Positions 6,951-15,232 are shown, counted from the first letter of the stretch. The stretch: 35,485 nt of DNA from Candidatus Magasanikiibacteriota bacterium (GCA_018650645.1 JABIFP010000005.1:1-35485), one strand, 5' to 3'. Notes: generated by a model not told the origin, from the letters alone. Translations and numbers: made by a program.

Positions 6951-9728
6951 TTATTGTTCCGACTGCACGTTCTTTTTCACATAGAGTTGCCGAACTATTG
7001 CACCAATGATTAACACAGTAAATAATACTGCCGGAAAAAAAGATTTTTTTTCTTTTTGTATTTGCGGCTGAACTTCTGGCAAAGAAATCACAGAAATATC
7101 ACTCGCTTTTGTTACCAGTAGCACCTCTTCTTCTTTTTTTAGTAGCAATCCCGTCATCTCTACTTCAGCTCCTTGCGGCAAAACAATTCCGGACGCACCC
7201 TCGCTAAGCGTTACACGCAGCGCACTGCCACCATCAAAAATCATAACCCCACCATCAGCGTGGTCGACTATTCCTTGTGTCCTTATGCGCTGATAAGAAG
7301 GCACCGATGCAATGTGATCAATCGAAACAACCCTTTCTTTTGCTTCACCGGCAACAGAAATGCTAATATCATTTTTGTTTGATACATTTATTCGATTCCC
7401 ATTTTTTGTTGTTGAAATATGCCCGATAACACGCACTTGTTGCCCATGTAACAGAGCTGGAAATTGCTTACCGTGCTGGTACACCTCAATTCCGGCACCT
7501 TCTGCGGCAATAACCATGGTTCTACTATTCACCTCACCAGGCAACGCCTGCACCACCCCCTCTACGGTAACGTATGCGTTATCATCCATAAGTAGGGTCT
7601 CAGAAATATGCACCTTAGCAGGCTGCGCCGTCCTCCTTACCTTGCGCACAGACGTAAAAGGCACATTAACATTCTGCTTGCCTGGGGTACTCACCGAGGT
7701 CCATCCCCAAATAGAACCGAACTTAGCATAAGAACCCCCCTCTTTTACATCTCTATAGCCTACAGAGGCTATTTGCTCCCCATCAAACAATACACGCGCA
7801 GAATCAACGCTATTATTTAGTGAGATTCCCGTTTGAGTTTTTTTATATACGCCATATGTCCCCGCAAAAAGTGTTGCGCTGCCATCAAACACATATGGCG
7901 CAGATCCGCCCTCTCCATCATCAAGTGCGTATCCAGACAATTGAATTGGTTCATCTCCTGGATTATATAATTCAATATATTCCTGTTCATCACTTCCAAA
8001 CGGGTTAGGAAATATTTCAGTAATCCATATTTCTTTTTTTTGAATTGATTTTTTTAAGATTTTTGGTAGATCATTTTTTGCCAGCGTTGTTGTCACTACA
8101 AAAGTTTCATTTGTTGCCGATATGTTTTGCACGTTTTCAGTTTCTTTTTCCTCTTGCGCAATGTGTAAATAGTTTCTTTCTCCTGGAGTTGGCATTTTTG
8201 TTACCAAAAAAATATTTCCCTCTTTCATTATGCTTTCACCTTTTTTTGGTGCCGGAATGTTTGACGTAACATCGTTCCAGGTTCCATAAATCACATCATC
8301 AAGCACTTGCAATCCTTGCTGCAAAGAAACTCTGTCACCCGTATTGTTTAATTTTCCTTTTATTGATTCAACCACAATAAAATCAAACGGTTTGAGGCTT
8401 CCTTCCAAACGAGTTTTAGCGCCACTTCCTTCCAAAACATGTAAGCCTGCTAACGATATGGTTTCTGCAGTTGTATTCCTAATTTCTACATACTCTTCTT
8501 TTCCACTCGCAGGACTACTGTAGATTTCAGAAATTTCAAGCGCACCAATCGGAATGGTGTTCAGAGCTTCCACTGCTTTTTTGGGCGATGTTTTTTTTGA
8601 TATACTTTTTGTACTACCACTTGCTGCTATAGAATTTTTTTTGCCTGGAGTTGCAACGGCGCTACTTACATATGCATCCCCGTTTCTTACAACACTCCAC
8701 CCGCGCGCTATACTTCCAACAGAAGAATCCTTTCCATATTTAACACTCGCTCGTTTTTCTCCCGCAGCATCAAATAACGTGAGTGTGTCACCGCTATTGT
8801 TTAATACATTACTGTTGAACTCAATAATCGTGTACGTCCCTGGCGATAACACCGTATCTAACGCCAGCACTTCCCCTTTTTCATCATGAAAACTCCAGCC
8901 AACCACAGAGGTACTCACCGTACCACCAAAAAACAACTCCACCCACTCTTTTTTACCCGTATACGGATACGGTACGAACTCTGACAGATAAACATACTCC
9001 GGTTGTTCCACAACAGCGACCTCACTTTTTACTGTAGATGTTACTGTTGATGTCACAACAAGAGTGGTTGTGCTTACTGAACTTGTTACCAACACTATTT
9101 CTGGAATGATTATTGAGCTACTAACAAAAATATCCGCAACATCATCAACAACAAGTTCCGTTGATGATGAGACAGAGGTTGTTACAAAAATATTCTGCGG
9201 CGTATTCGTAAAGTTTGAAAACACACCAATGGAACTCGACACAACATGCTCTTTCCAATCATAATAACCCGGCCCAATTCGCTCTAAAGAAAAGCCCGTA
9301 CTCGTCACATAAAAAATGTTATCCACTCTGTCCCCAGTTTCATCCACAAGTGAAATTTCTTCCCCACTCATTTTTAATGATCCCCAACTACTATCAAAAA
9401 CACTCACCGTTGTTGATGGATAGTGCAAAAAAAACGCATCACTGTTTTGCACTACAAGCGCAGTGTCATGTGCATGCAGGGTTGATGTTCCTTGCACCAA
9501 TGTCATTGCATGCGCAGTTCCATTTTCAAAAAATTTCCAATTATTAAGAGAAACGCTGCTACTACTTATGTTCGTAATTTCAATCCACTCATTATTATTT
9601 TTTTCATGCGCACCAACTTCAGAAATTATGATGCTTGGGTTTTCTGCATATACCGCTTTTCGCAAAAAAAATGCAAGTATGATGCAACAGCAAATAAAAA
9701 TGGTGAGAAAAATATATTCTTTTTTCAT
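6951..9728 (-). CDS. Surface protein with four lamin-tail domains, OB-like repeats and a C-terminal membrane anchor
   Basis: About 925 aa from the ATG at 9728. The frame extends upstream to 9884, but the signal peptide MKKEYIFLTIFICCCIILAF...VYA starts here. Four lamin-tail (LTD) domains begin at IIISEVGAHE (about 31), VYLSEFVPYP (about 245), LEISEIYSSP (about 395) and IWITEIFPNP (about 575), each with the E(W/Y)(I/V)E(I/L) strand. Two OB-fold-like segments follow (VTVEGVVQALPG and IRTQGIVDHADG), then a single membrane helix (FFPAVLFTVLIIGAIV) and a basic tail. Ser/Thr/Val-rich linkers separate domains 1 and 2. LTD plus OB architecture is known from exported nuclease-type and surface proteins; no nuclease domain is visible here. 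Likely roles are extracellular DNA or surface binding; this is an inference. Confidence 0.85.
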   Translation of the reverse strand: MKKEYIFLTIFICCCIILAFFLRKAVYAENPSIIISEVGAHEKNNNEWIEITNISSSSVSLNNWKFFENGTAHAMTLVQGTSTLHAHDTALVVQNSDAFFLHYPSTTVSVFDSSWGSLKMSGEEISLVDETGDRVDNIFYVTSTGFSLERIGPGYYDWKEHVVSSSIGVFSNFTNTPQNIFVTTSVSSSTELVVDDVADIFVSSSIIIPEIVLVTSSVSTTTLVVTSTVTSTVKSEVAVVEQPEYVYLSEFVPYPYTGKKEWVELFFGGTVSTSVVGWSFHDEKGEVLALDTVLSPGTYTIIEFNSNVLNNSGDTLTLFDAAGEKRASVKYGKDSSVGSIARGWSVVRNGDAYVSSAVATPGKKNSIAASGSTKSISKKTSPKKAVEALNTIPIGALEISEIYSSPASGKEEYVEIRNTTAETISLAGLHVLEGSGAKTRLEGSLKPFDFIVVESIKGKLNNTGDRVSLQQGLQVLDDVIYGTWNDVTSNIPAPKKGESIMKEGNIFLVTKMPTPGERNYLHIAQEEKETENVQNISATNETFVVTTTLAKNDLPKILKKSIQKKEIWITEIFPNPFGSDEQEYIELYNPGDEPIQLSGYALDDGEGGSAPYVFDGSATLFAGTYGVYKKTQTGISLNNSVDSARVLFDGEQIASVGYRDVKEGGSYAKFGSIWGWTSVSTPGKQNVNVPFTSVRKVRRTAQPAKVHISETLLMDDNAYVTVEGVVQALPGEVNSRTMVIAAEGAGIEVYQHGKQFPALLHGQQVRVIGHISTTKNGNRINVSNKNDISISVAGEAKERVVSIDHIASVPSYQRIRTQGIVDHADGGVMIFDGGSALRVTLSEGASGIVLPQGAEVEMTGLLLKKEEEVLLVTKASDISVISLPEVQPQIQKEKKSFFPAVLFTVLIIGAIVRQLYVKKNVQSEQ

Positions 9729-9875
9729 ATAACACATATCAAATGTGTTCTGCACATACATATTCATTGCGGAGGCCTTCTGCTCAAGATTCTGAGGGGA
9801 GTATGACGCAGAAACAACGAGCACATGCAGAACACACTTGCCGTGTGCATTCACACTGTGCCAAAAATAAAAAAA

Positions 9876-9900
9876 CATCGCCAACGAATTGCGATTTTTA
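9876..9900 (-). terminator. Possible second terminator upstream of the lamin-tail gene
   Basis: ATCGC/GCGAT stem with a 9-base loop followed by GTTTTTTTATTT on the minus strand. It would back up the terminator at 9933-9965. Bases 9729-9875 hold no gene or clear promoter that I can identify. Confidence 0.4.
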
Positions 9901-9932
9901 TATGGTTTTTAAACAAGTTGTATAAATGAGAA

Positions 9933-10101
9933 GGGGTAGTCGGCCACTGACGTGACCGACTCCCCTTGCGCGCACTAGATAGTGCCCATCGGGCCGGTAG
10001 GGCCGCCGCAGCGGTCAACCCGATGTTTAATCACCTCCTTTCGTAGTGCCACGACTAATAGCCGCAGCTTTGCTGGGGTTGCCCCAAGCAAAGACGTCCT
10101 T
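9933..10101 (-). ncRNA. Candidate small structured RNA or leader-peptide transcript between polA and the lamin-tail gene
   Basis: On the minus strand a transcript of about 170 nt is suggested by a promoter (10108-10136) and a terminal hairpin GGGGAGTCGG...CCGACTACCCC (9933-9965). It contains a long stem CTTTGC...GCAAAG with GGGG/CCCC inside (about 10070-10095). A perfect SD, AAAGGAGGTGATT (10029-10041), is followed by a CATCGGG/CCCGATG stem. No ATG follows the SD at normal spacing. The only short frame (GTG or ATT start at 10034 or 10031 to a stop at 9975) would encode about 19 residues ending GGPTGPMGTI. It is GC-rich, like the accessory genes. It may be a leader peptide, a small RNA, or the remnant of a lost high-GC gene. 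Confidence 0.4.
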
Positions 10102-10107
10102 AAAAAT

Positions 10108-10136
10108 ACAATATCAAAAACAGTATTATCATGCAA
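10108..10136 (-). promoter_or_regulatory. Probable promoter of the small structured RNA
   Basis: TTGCAT (10131-10136), 17 bases, TATTGT (10108-10113) on the minus strand. Both boxes are imperfect. It lies directly after the polA terminator. Confidence 0.4.
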
Positions 10137-10146
10137 ATCGAATAAT

Positions 10147-10174
10147 AAAAGAGCGCTTAGATAAGCGCTCTTTT
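10147..10174 (-). terminator. polA terminator
   Basis: GAGCGCTT-AGAT-AAGCGCTC perfect 8-bp stem (10151-10170) with T runs on both sides, directly at the polA stop codon (10176-10178). Confidence 0.85.
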
Positions 10175-10175
10175 A

Positions 10176-12833
10176 TTATTTTACCCCACCCCAACTCGCA
10201 CTCACTGCAGCGTCTACCACTACTGGCACATTTAGCTTACTCACTGCGAGCATCGCTTCCTCTACCAACGTCATTACGTCAGCTTCTTTCCCTTTTTTCA
10301 CCTCTAATACCAGTTCATCATGCACCTGTAACAACTGACGCGCCTCCTCATGGGCATATCCAGCCTCTTCTAGCCGTTTTTGCACCTCAATCATGGCAAG
10401 CTTCATCATATCGGCCTCAGTCCCCTGAATCGGCATATTAATGGCCATACGCTCTCCTGCAGCTCGCATCTGGTAGTTCCCTGACGTCAATTCCGGTACA
10501 TATCGCCTTCTTCCATACAATGTTTCTACATATCCATCTTTATGTGCCTGCTCAATCGTCTCGTCTAAATACGTTTTAAGCCCAGAAAAAGCCTTATAAT
10601 ATTCTTCAATAAAATGTTTTGCCTGCTTTTGCGTTAAATTTGTGCGCCAGGCAAGTCCAAACGCTCCCATACCAAAGAGCACGCCAAAGTTCACCGCCTT
10701 TGCTGCGCTTCTCATTTCTTTTGTTACGTCTTTTAATGGCACTCCTTCAATTGCAGCGGCCGTAGCCTTATGCACATCCTCCCCTGCTTCAAAAATTTCT
10801 AACATGCGTGCATCTTTTGAAAGTGCTGCCGCAATACGCAATTCAATTTGCGAATAATCCGCGATAACAAATGTGTATCCTTCTGCGGCAACAAATGCAT
10901 CGCGAATTTTTTTCCCGTAACTACTTCTAATTGGAATGTTTTGCAAATTTGGATCAGAACTAGACAACCGACCAGTCGCTGTTACCGTTTGATTAAACGA
11001 TGTATGAATTCTTCCCGTTTCACTATCTACTAATGTTGGTAATACATCAATATATGTATTAAGAAGTTTTGTAAGCTCTCTAAATTCTTCAATGCAGTGA
11101 ATGATGTCATGTTCATCTCTCAGTTTTTCAAGCTCACTTGCCGCAGTTGAATATCCAGTCTTCCCTTTTTTAATTCCTGCCGTTGGCAACTCGAGTTCTT
11201 CAAATAATATTTCTCGGAGCTGTACTGAAGAAGCAATATTAAATTCTTTTTTTGCGTGTCCGTGGATTTCTTTTGTGAGTTCAGCAACACGAATATCTAA
11301 TGTTTTTTTCAAATCGTTTAACTCATTTTCAGCAATCGAAATGCCAACCCACTCCATGCGCGCCAAGATACTAATCAGTGGCATCTCTATGTCATAAAAA
11401 ACGTTTTCTCCTTCGATGTCTTTTAGTTGCTCCTGTTGCATCTTCCAAAGCGCTCGTAAATATTGAGTTCCTTCAAACTGTTCACTTTCATCAGTTTCTC
11501 CAAAGAGTGATGACTGAGATGTAGACTCTTTAAATTCAACCCCAAGCTCTCTTGTTAGTACTGCAACCATATCATGAGACCGCGCACTACCGTGCACCAC
11601 ATACGAAGCCACTTCAATGTCAAACCACTGCACTTTTGGTGCTAACCCTGCACCCAAGATTGCCTTTGCCAGCGCTTTTGAATGCCCGCAAATAACCGGA
11701 ACGTCCATATCTACTACCAGCTTGAGTATTTGGTCGCAGCCAAGTTCACCTGCATCATACACATGCACTTTTCCATCAATTTCAAACGCGAGTTTTGTTA
11801 ATTTTTTTCCCTCTGCAAAAAATGGCAGTATTATTAATTCGGTTTGTTTTTTTAACAGTGCAAAAAAATCATCTTGTTCTTTTTTTGTAACATGAACAAG
11901 TTCAACCTCTTTTTTTTCTTTCTTTTTTGCTACCTTTTTTTCTCCTGGCAATCTTTTTACCAATGAAAAAAATTCACAACGCTGTAAAAATGATTTTGCA
12001 CCAGCATATGTTATTTGAGCGATTGATGCATCGTCTAAACTGAGTGTGATTCCTTCCACATCGCGCACAATAGTTGCAAGTTCCTTACTCATGAACGCGT
12101 TATCCTTTCCTTCAATCAATTTACTTTTTACGCCCGGTTTTAATGCTTCAAATGCTGCCGTTTTTTCTTTCACAGCATCATACAATGCTTCAATTGGACC
12201 AAACTGCTCGATTAATTGTGCTGCTGTTTTCTTACCGACCCCTTTTACTCCAGGAATATTATCAGACGGATCGCCCATGAGCGCTTTATAATCTGTGACC
12301 ATTTCTGGCCCAAACCCAAATCGATTTTGTACTGCAGCTCTATCATAAAGCTGATAATCACTCATTCCTCTTTGGAGCAAAAATACGCCAACATGCTCAT
12401 TATTTACAAGTTGCAACATATCTTTGTCCCCCGTCACAATAATAACTTGCCCTTCTTTTTCTGTTTGCTCAGCAAGCGTTCCAATAACGTCATCAGCCTC
12501 AAATCCTTCCTTTGTATAAATAGGTAATCCAAACGATTCGACCAATTCATAAATAATCGGTATTTGATCGTAGAGCTCTTGGTCAGCCTTCTCCCGATGC
12601 GCTTTATATTCACTGTAGACTTCTTCTCTAAACGTTCCTCCTGGCACATCAAAGGTCACCGCAATATGAGAAGGAGCAAGGTCAGTAATAACTTTAATAA
12701 GCATGGATGCAAAACCATACACCGCATTCACAATGGTGCCGTCTTTTGTGGTCATCGGCGGCAAGGCATGATACGCGCGATGAATAATCGCATTTCCATC
12801 AATAATAACAATAACGTTTTCTGTATTTTTCAT
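10176..12833 (-). CDS. polA: DNA polymerase I with an apparently inactive proofreading domain
   Basis: 885 aa from the ATG at 12833. The frame extends further upstream, but the protein family starts at VIVIIDGNAIIHRAYHALPP. Residues 1 to about 290 are the 5'-3' exonuclease (GFEADDVIGTLA, ALMGDPSDNIPGVKGVGKKTA). The middle section has the 3'-5' exonuclease size, but the usual FDTET acidic motif is replaced by LIILPFFAEG, so proofreading is probably lost. The polymerase domain is complete: ATGRLSSSDPNLQNIP, motif A VIADYSQIELRIAA, motif B KAVNFGVLFGMGAFGL and motif C QVHDELVLEV. In motif B the usual Tyr after GxxY is Phe. It acts in Okazaki-fragment maturation and repair. The -10 box ends 9 bases before the ATG and there is no SD, so the mRNA looks nearly leaderless. 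Confidence 0.97.
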   Translation of the reverse strand: MKNTENVIVIIDGNAIIHRAYHALPPMTTKDGTIVNAVYGFASMLIKVITDLAPSHIAVTFDVPGGTFREEVYSEYKAHREKADQELYDQIPIIYELVESFGLPIYTKEGFEADDVIGTLAEQTEKEGQVIIVTGDKDMLQLVNNEHVGVFLLQRGMSDYQLYDRAAVQNRFGFGPEMVTDYKALMGDPSDNIPGVKGVGKKTAAQLIEQFGPIEALYDAVKEKTAAFEALKPGVKSKLIEGKDNAFMSKELATIVRDVEGITLSLDDASIAQITYAGAKSFLQRCEFFSLVKRLPGEKKVAKKKEKKEVELVHVTKKEQDDFFALLKKQTELIILPFFAEGKKLTKLAFEIDGKVHVYDAGELGCDQILKLVVDMDVPVICGHSKALAKAILGAGLAPKVQWFDIEVASYVVHGSARSHDMVAVLTRELGVEFKESTSQSSLFGETDESEQFEGTQYLRALWKMQQEQLKDIEGENVFYDIEMPLISILARMEWVGISIAENELNDLKKTLDIRVAELTKEIHGHAKKEFNIASSVQLREILFEELELPTAGIKKGKTGYSTAASELEKLRDEHDIIHCIEEFRELTKLLNTYIDVLPTLVDSETGRIHTSFNQTVTATGRLSSSDPNLQNIPIRSSYGKKIRDAFVAAEGYTFVIADYSQIELRIAAALSKDARMLEIFEAGEDVHKATAAAIEGVPLKDVTKEMRSAAKAVNFGVLFGMGAFGLAWRTNLTQKQAKHFIEEYYKAFSGLKTYLDETIEQAHKDGYVETLYGRRRYVPELTSGNYQMRAAGERMAINMPIQGTEADMMKLAMIEVQKRLEEAGYAHEEARQLLQVHDELVLEVKKGKEADVMTLVEEAMLAVSKLNVPVVVDAAVSASWGGVK

Positions 12834-12842
12834 AGTGGTCTC

Positions 12843-12871
12843 ATTGTACCTGTTCGCTCTTTTTTGGGCAA
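12843..12871 (-). promoter_or_regulatory. polA promoter giving a near-leaderless mRNA
   Basis: TTGCCC (12866-12871), 17 bases, TACAAT (12843-12848). Expected initiation about 7 bases further on falls within a few bases of the ATG at 12833. Confidence 0.6.
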
Positions 12872-12896
12872 ACCAAAAAGGAGCTTTCGCTCCTGG
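12872..12896 (-). terminator. Terminator of the PAP2 gene
   Basis: GGAGC-GAAA-GCTCC (12880-12893) followed by TTTTTGG on the minus strand, about 13 bases after the stop. The polA promoter starts directly behind it. Confidence 0.8.
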
Positions 12897-12906
12897 TCTT
12901 CTCCTT

Positions 12907-13569
12907 TCACGACTCATCCTTCCACGTACTCTTGTACGGAAGGAACATGTCGAGGTTTTTCATCACCGTATACACAAACAGCGAAATGCCCGCGCCCCCA
13001 ATCGCATCAAGCACAAAGTGCTGGTGTGTGGTGACGGTGCTCACCGCAATGGCCGCCGTCCAGAACCACATCAGTGCGTGCACCCAGCGCTTGCACTGTT
13101 TCCCCACGCTCAGCGTCATGTACACGGGAATCGCGACATGAAACGACGGGAAGCAGTTGGTCGGCGCATCTGCCCAGGTATAAAGTGCGTACAGCGCTCC
13201 TGTGAAAGAGCCGCTGAGCTCACGATCTGGCCGTGGATACTCCGTGGGGAATCCCACAAACACCACCGCGTGCAGCACCGTCATGGCGAGCGCCCCAAAC
13301 CACACACGCCAGTAATCGCTGTCTTTGGTGACAGAACGTACCAGCACCGTGATCTGAAAGCCAATCAGCACAAACGCCGACATGTATACCAGAATGCTCG
13401 ATTCCACGAACGGAATCGCCCCTTCCCCCAAAAGGAAGAGCTGCGTCGGTTCGCGCAGCGGCTCCATCCTGTTTGGGACCATGTACAGCACCGTAAAAAT
13501 GCAGCACATGACCAAAACTCCTCCCCAGCGCGAAAGCTCCTTGAAGAGCGCCATCAACCTCGTCCCCAT
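12907..13569 (-). CDS. PAP2-superfamily membrane phosphatase
   Basis: A 220-aa integral membrane protein with about six hydrophobic helices. PAP2 signature parts are visible: YPRPD (the RP of motif 1, near residue 114), CFPSFHVAIPV (PSxH, motif 2, near 141) and STVTTHQHFVLDAIGG (SxxxxxHxxxD, motif 3, near 176-191). The family dephosphorylates or transfers head groups on lipid substrates such as undecaprenyl pyrophosphate or phosphatidate. The PSFH motif and overall layout resemble the inositolphosphotransferase-type (PAP2_3) branch. The substrate cannot be told from sequence. A GGGGGGAA stretch precedes the ATG. GC content is clearly above polA next to it, placing it in the high-GC accessory class. 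Confidence 0.85.
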   Translation of the reverse strand: MGTRLMALFKELSRWGGVLVMCCIFTVLYMVPNRMEPLREPTQLFLLGEGAIPFVESSILVYMSAFVLIGFQITVLVRSVTKDSDYWRVWFGALAMTVLHAVVFVGFPTEYPRPDRELSGSFTGALYALYTWADAPTNCFPSFHVAIPVYMTLSVGKQCKRWVHALMWFWTAAIAVSTVTTHQHFVLDAIGGAGISLFVYTVMKNLDMFLPYKSTWKDES

Positions 13570-13631
13570 ATTCCCCCCATTTTTGTTTAGTTTACCCTAG
13601 CGCAATGCCCGCAATTTTTCAAGTTTTCCCC

Positions 13632-13660
13632 TTGATGTTTACCATACCTCATGCTACAAT
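13632..13660 (+). promoter_or_regulatory. tRNA-Cys promoter
   Basis: TTGATG (13632-13637), 17 bases, TACAAT (13655-13660), 13 bases before the tRNA 5' end. Confidence 0.75.
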
Positions 13661-13673
13661 CCTTCAAGCAAAT

Positions 13674-13745
<72 letters not shown>

Positions 13746-13751
13746 CATAAA

Positions 13752-13778
13752 GAAATTCCTGTAAAGGGATTTTTTTTA
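13752..13778 (+). terminator. tRNA-Cys terminator
   Basis: AATTCC/GGGATT stem with one G-T pair, followed by TTTTTTTT, directly downstream of the tRNA. Confidence 0.65.
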
Positions 13779-13908
13779 TGGGGAGGTGAGAATCGAACCG
13801 GGGATGGTAAGGGGCAGCGCCCCTTACACATGGAGGAAAAGCTGGAAAAACCCGAAGGTTTTTACAAGAGCCCGAAGAGGCGACGTGAGTTCTCACCGGT
13901 ACCTCAAT
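13779..13908 (+). repeat. tRNA-Cys-associated repeat module (copy 2)
   Basis: It opens with GGTGAGAATCGAACC, the exact reverse complement of the tRNA-Cys T arm. It continues with the 71-bp core (13800-13870) shared with the tRNA-Pro locus, and closes with TTCTCACCGGTACCTCA (13890-13906), a 17-base direct repeat of the tRNA-Cys 3' end at 13731-13747. The period is 159 bp. The core carries a GTAAGGGGC/GCCCCTTAC palindrome and an AAAAACC/GGTTTTT hairpin. It has no coding capacity. Confidence 0.78.
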
Positions 13909-13910
13909 AA

Positions 13911-13938
13911 AAACATCCTCTATACGAGGGTGTTTTTA
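13911..13938 (+). terminator. Terminator after repeat-module copy 2
   Basis: ACATCCTC-TATAC-GAGGGTGT hairpin followed by TTTTT, immediately after the duplicated tRNA 3' end. Each tRNA tail copy in the window is followed by such a terminator. Confidence 0.7.
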
Positions 13939-13970
13939 TGTGTGTTTTGTTTTTCCCAATACAGATCACC

Positions 13971-14738
13971 CTACCTCAACCCTCTTTTTTCAATTTGACT
14001 TGTTGCTCTTTTTCGATACATTTCAAATGCATATTCACTCTCTATTTTTTCAAGTAATGCGAGACTGCTCTTTGTATTTTCAACAATGGCCCCAACAACA
14101 TAATTAGCATATTGATCTTCAGCGATCTGTTCATATAACGCCATCAGGAGTGCCTCGTCACTGTGTACATGAGAAGCTAACTCTGTTCCAAATCTACCAC
14201 CACCACTGTTAAAATATTTCCAAAGTAATTCTGTAGAAGCGTTATCGTTTGCGACAATGCCGTGCCAAGCTGAAGAACTTTTCTTTGCAGGATGACGTTC
14301 TGCATACTTTTCTAGCATCTCAAGTGTTACGTGTTCCGAACGCAATATATCACTAGCAATGGCTGGATACTCAATAAGATACCACGTATCATACAACTCT
14401 TGGGCTTCTTCATAAGAGTTAATCTGTTCGACAGAGCGTGCAAGATAGCTCGTTGTAATAAGTGCAGAGACGCCCAAAACTACGACAACCAAGAAGGCCC
14501 CTGTCATATAGACACTTGATTTATCAAAGGGAACAATTTTCTTTCTCACTTTCGCAAGATACTGTAGCCCGTACACAAGAAAAAATGTGACCACAGCAAC
14601 TGGCGCTATAAAAAACAACCCATACACCACCCCTTCAGTCACCAGGCAAGGCTCCTCACAGGTAGAGAACATCACATAATACACCAAAGGATACACCAAA
14701 GCCGCAATAATGAAGGGTAATTTTTTCGAAAGAAGCAT
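13971..14738 (-). CDS. Orphan membrane protein inside the tRNA-Cys tail-repeat interval
   Basis: About 255 aa from the ATG at 14738; the frame opens earlier with a TTG at 14777. Three hydrophobic segments (FIIAALVYPLVYYVMF, YGLFFIAPVAVVTFFLVYGL, YMTGAFLVVVVLGVSALITT) precede a soluble C-terminal half of about 145 residues. The latter contains loosely repeated helical units (ILRSEHVTLEMLEKYAERHP, IVANDNASTELLWKYF, HVHSDEALLMALYEQIA) resembling leucine-rich-variant or HEAT-like repeats. No family is certain. It is AT-rich, unlike the small genes that follow, and is bracketed by two direct repeats (13869-13905 and 14779-14815) of the module end, so it may have arrived with that unit. Confidence 0.7.
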   Translation of the reverse strand: MLLSKKLPFIIAALVYPLVYYVMFSTCEEPCLVTEGVVYGLFFIAPVAVVTFFLVYGLQYLAKVRKKIVPFDKSSVYMTGAFLVVVVLGVSALITTSYLARSVEQINSYEEAQELYDTWYLIEYPAIASDILRSEHVTLEMLEKYAERHPAKKSSSAWHGIVANDNASTELLWKYFNSGGGRFGTELASHVHSDEALLMALYEQIAEDQYANYVVGAIVENTKSSLALLEKIESEYAFEMYRKRATSQIEKRGLR

Positions 14739-14778
14739 AATCGATAAATCAATAGTAATATTTTTATAATAACACAAT

Positions 14779-14815
14779 AGCCCAAGGGGGCGCCATGAGT
14801 TCTCACCGGTACCTC
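14779..14815 (+). repeat. Third copy of the tRNA-Cys tail with module end
   Basis: TGAGTTCTCACCGGTACCTC (14796-14815) is identical to 13886-13905. The 17 bases before it are also similar (16 of 21 positions over 14779-14799 against 13869-13889). The last 16 bases equal the tRNA-Cys 3' end. This marks the far boundary of a ~0.9-kb unit holding the membrane orphan. Confidence 0.7.
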
Positions 14816-14830
14816 CATGAAATTCATATC

Positions 14831-14860
14831 AAAAAAAACGCTTCATGCGTTTTTTATTTT
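14831..14860. terminator. Bidirectional terminator
   Basis: AACGC-TTCAT-GCGTT with eight A before and six T after. It serves the minus-strand gene at 14888-15232 and, on the plus strand, the third tRNA-tail copy. A perfect 12-base palindrome GTGTCCGGACAC (14866-14877) lies between it and that gene's stop. Confidence 0.7.
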
Positions 14861-14887
14861 GGCGTGTGTCCGGACACCTCATGATGT

Positions 14888-15232
14888 TCACGCCTCGTGT
14901 AGTTCGATGGCAAGAAGGAAATTATCAATCCCCTCGTCATCCGTATCAAACGCCCTCTCAACAGCGCCTGTCATCAGATAGGCGGGCAACCCCCAAAAGG
15001 GTGCCTCCTGCTGAAACCAGTACGTTGGAGCCCCAGAGTGGACCAACTTCCGCTGCATGTGTGCATTGGGATCCTGATCTTCGTGCACCGCAATGACGCA
15101 GATGTCGAAGTCTTCCAGCAAAGCCTTTTCCCAGGCACCCAGCCCCTCCACGACCTGGATGTCACATTCCGGAAGCTGCTTGAGCAGCGCGGCAACAAGA
15201 TCTTGGTCTTGCGTGGCAATAAGAATCTTCAT
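14888..15232 (-). CDS. Small high-GC hypothetical protein with receiver-like N-terminus
   Basis: A 114-aa acidic soluble protein. MKILIATQDQDLVAALLKQL followed by EDFDICVIAV has the beta-alpha-beta spacing of a response-regulator receiver or flavodoxin-like fold, but the phospho-acceptor Asp-Lys set cannot be assigned, so function stays open. GAGAGG lies just upstream of the ATG at 15232, and a promoter sits at 15267-15295. Codon use is GC-rich. It forms a single-gene unit ending in the terminator at 14831-14860. Confidence 0.7.
   Translation of the reverse strand: MKILIATQDQDLVAALLKQLPECDIQVVEGLGAWEKALLEDFDICVIAVHEDQDPNAHMQRKLVHSGAPTYWFQQEAPFWGLPAYLMTGAVERAFDTDDEGIDNFLLAIELHEA

Noticed and set aside
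9728-9884. N-terminal extension of the lamin-tail protein to 9884
   Set aside because: The extra 52 residues lack a start signal and would precede a clean signal peptide beginning MKKEYIFL; the ATG at 9728 is preferred.
10020-10045. A 16S rRNA 3' end suggested by TCACCTCCTTTC on the plus strand
   Set aside because: The flanking bases do not match 16S rRNA. It is simply the complement of a perfect SD on the minus strand.
12835-13590. A 251-codon plus-strand frame opposite the PAP2 gene
   Set aside because: Its translation is His/Arg-rich low-complexity, typical of the antisense of a GC-rich gene. The minus frame has clear PAP2 motifs.
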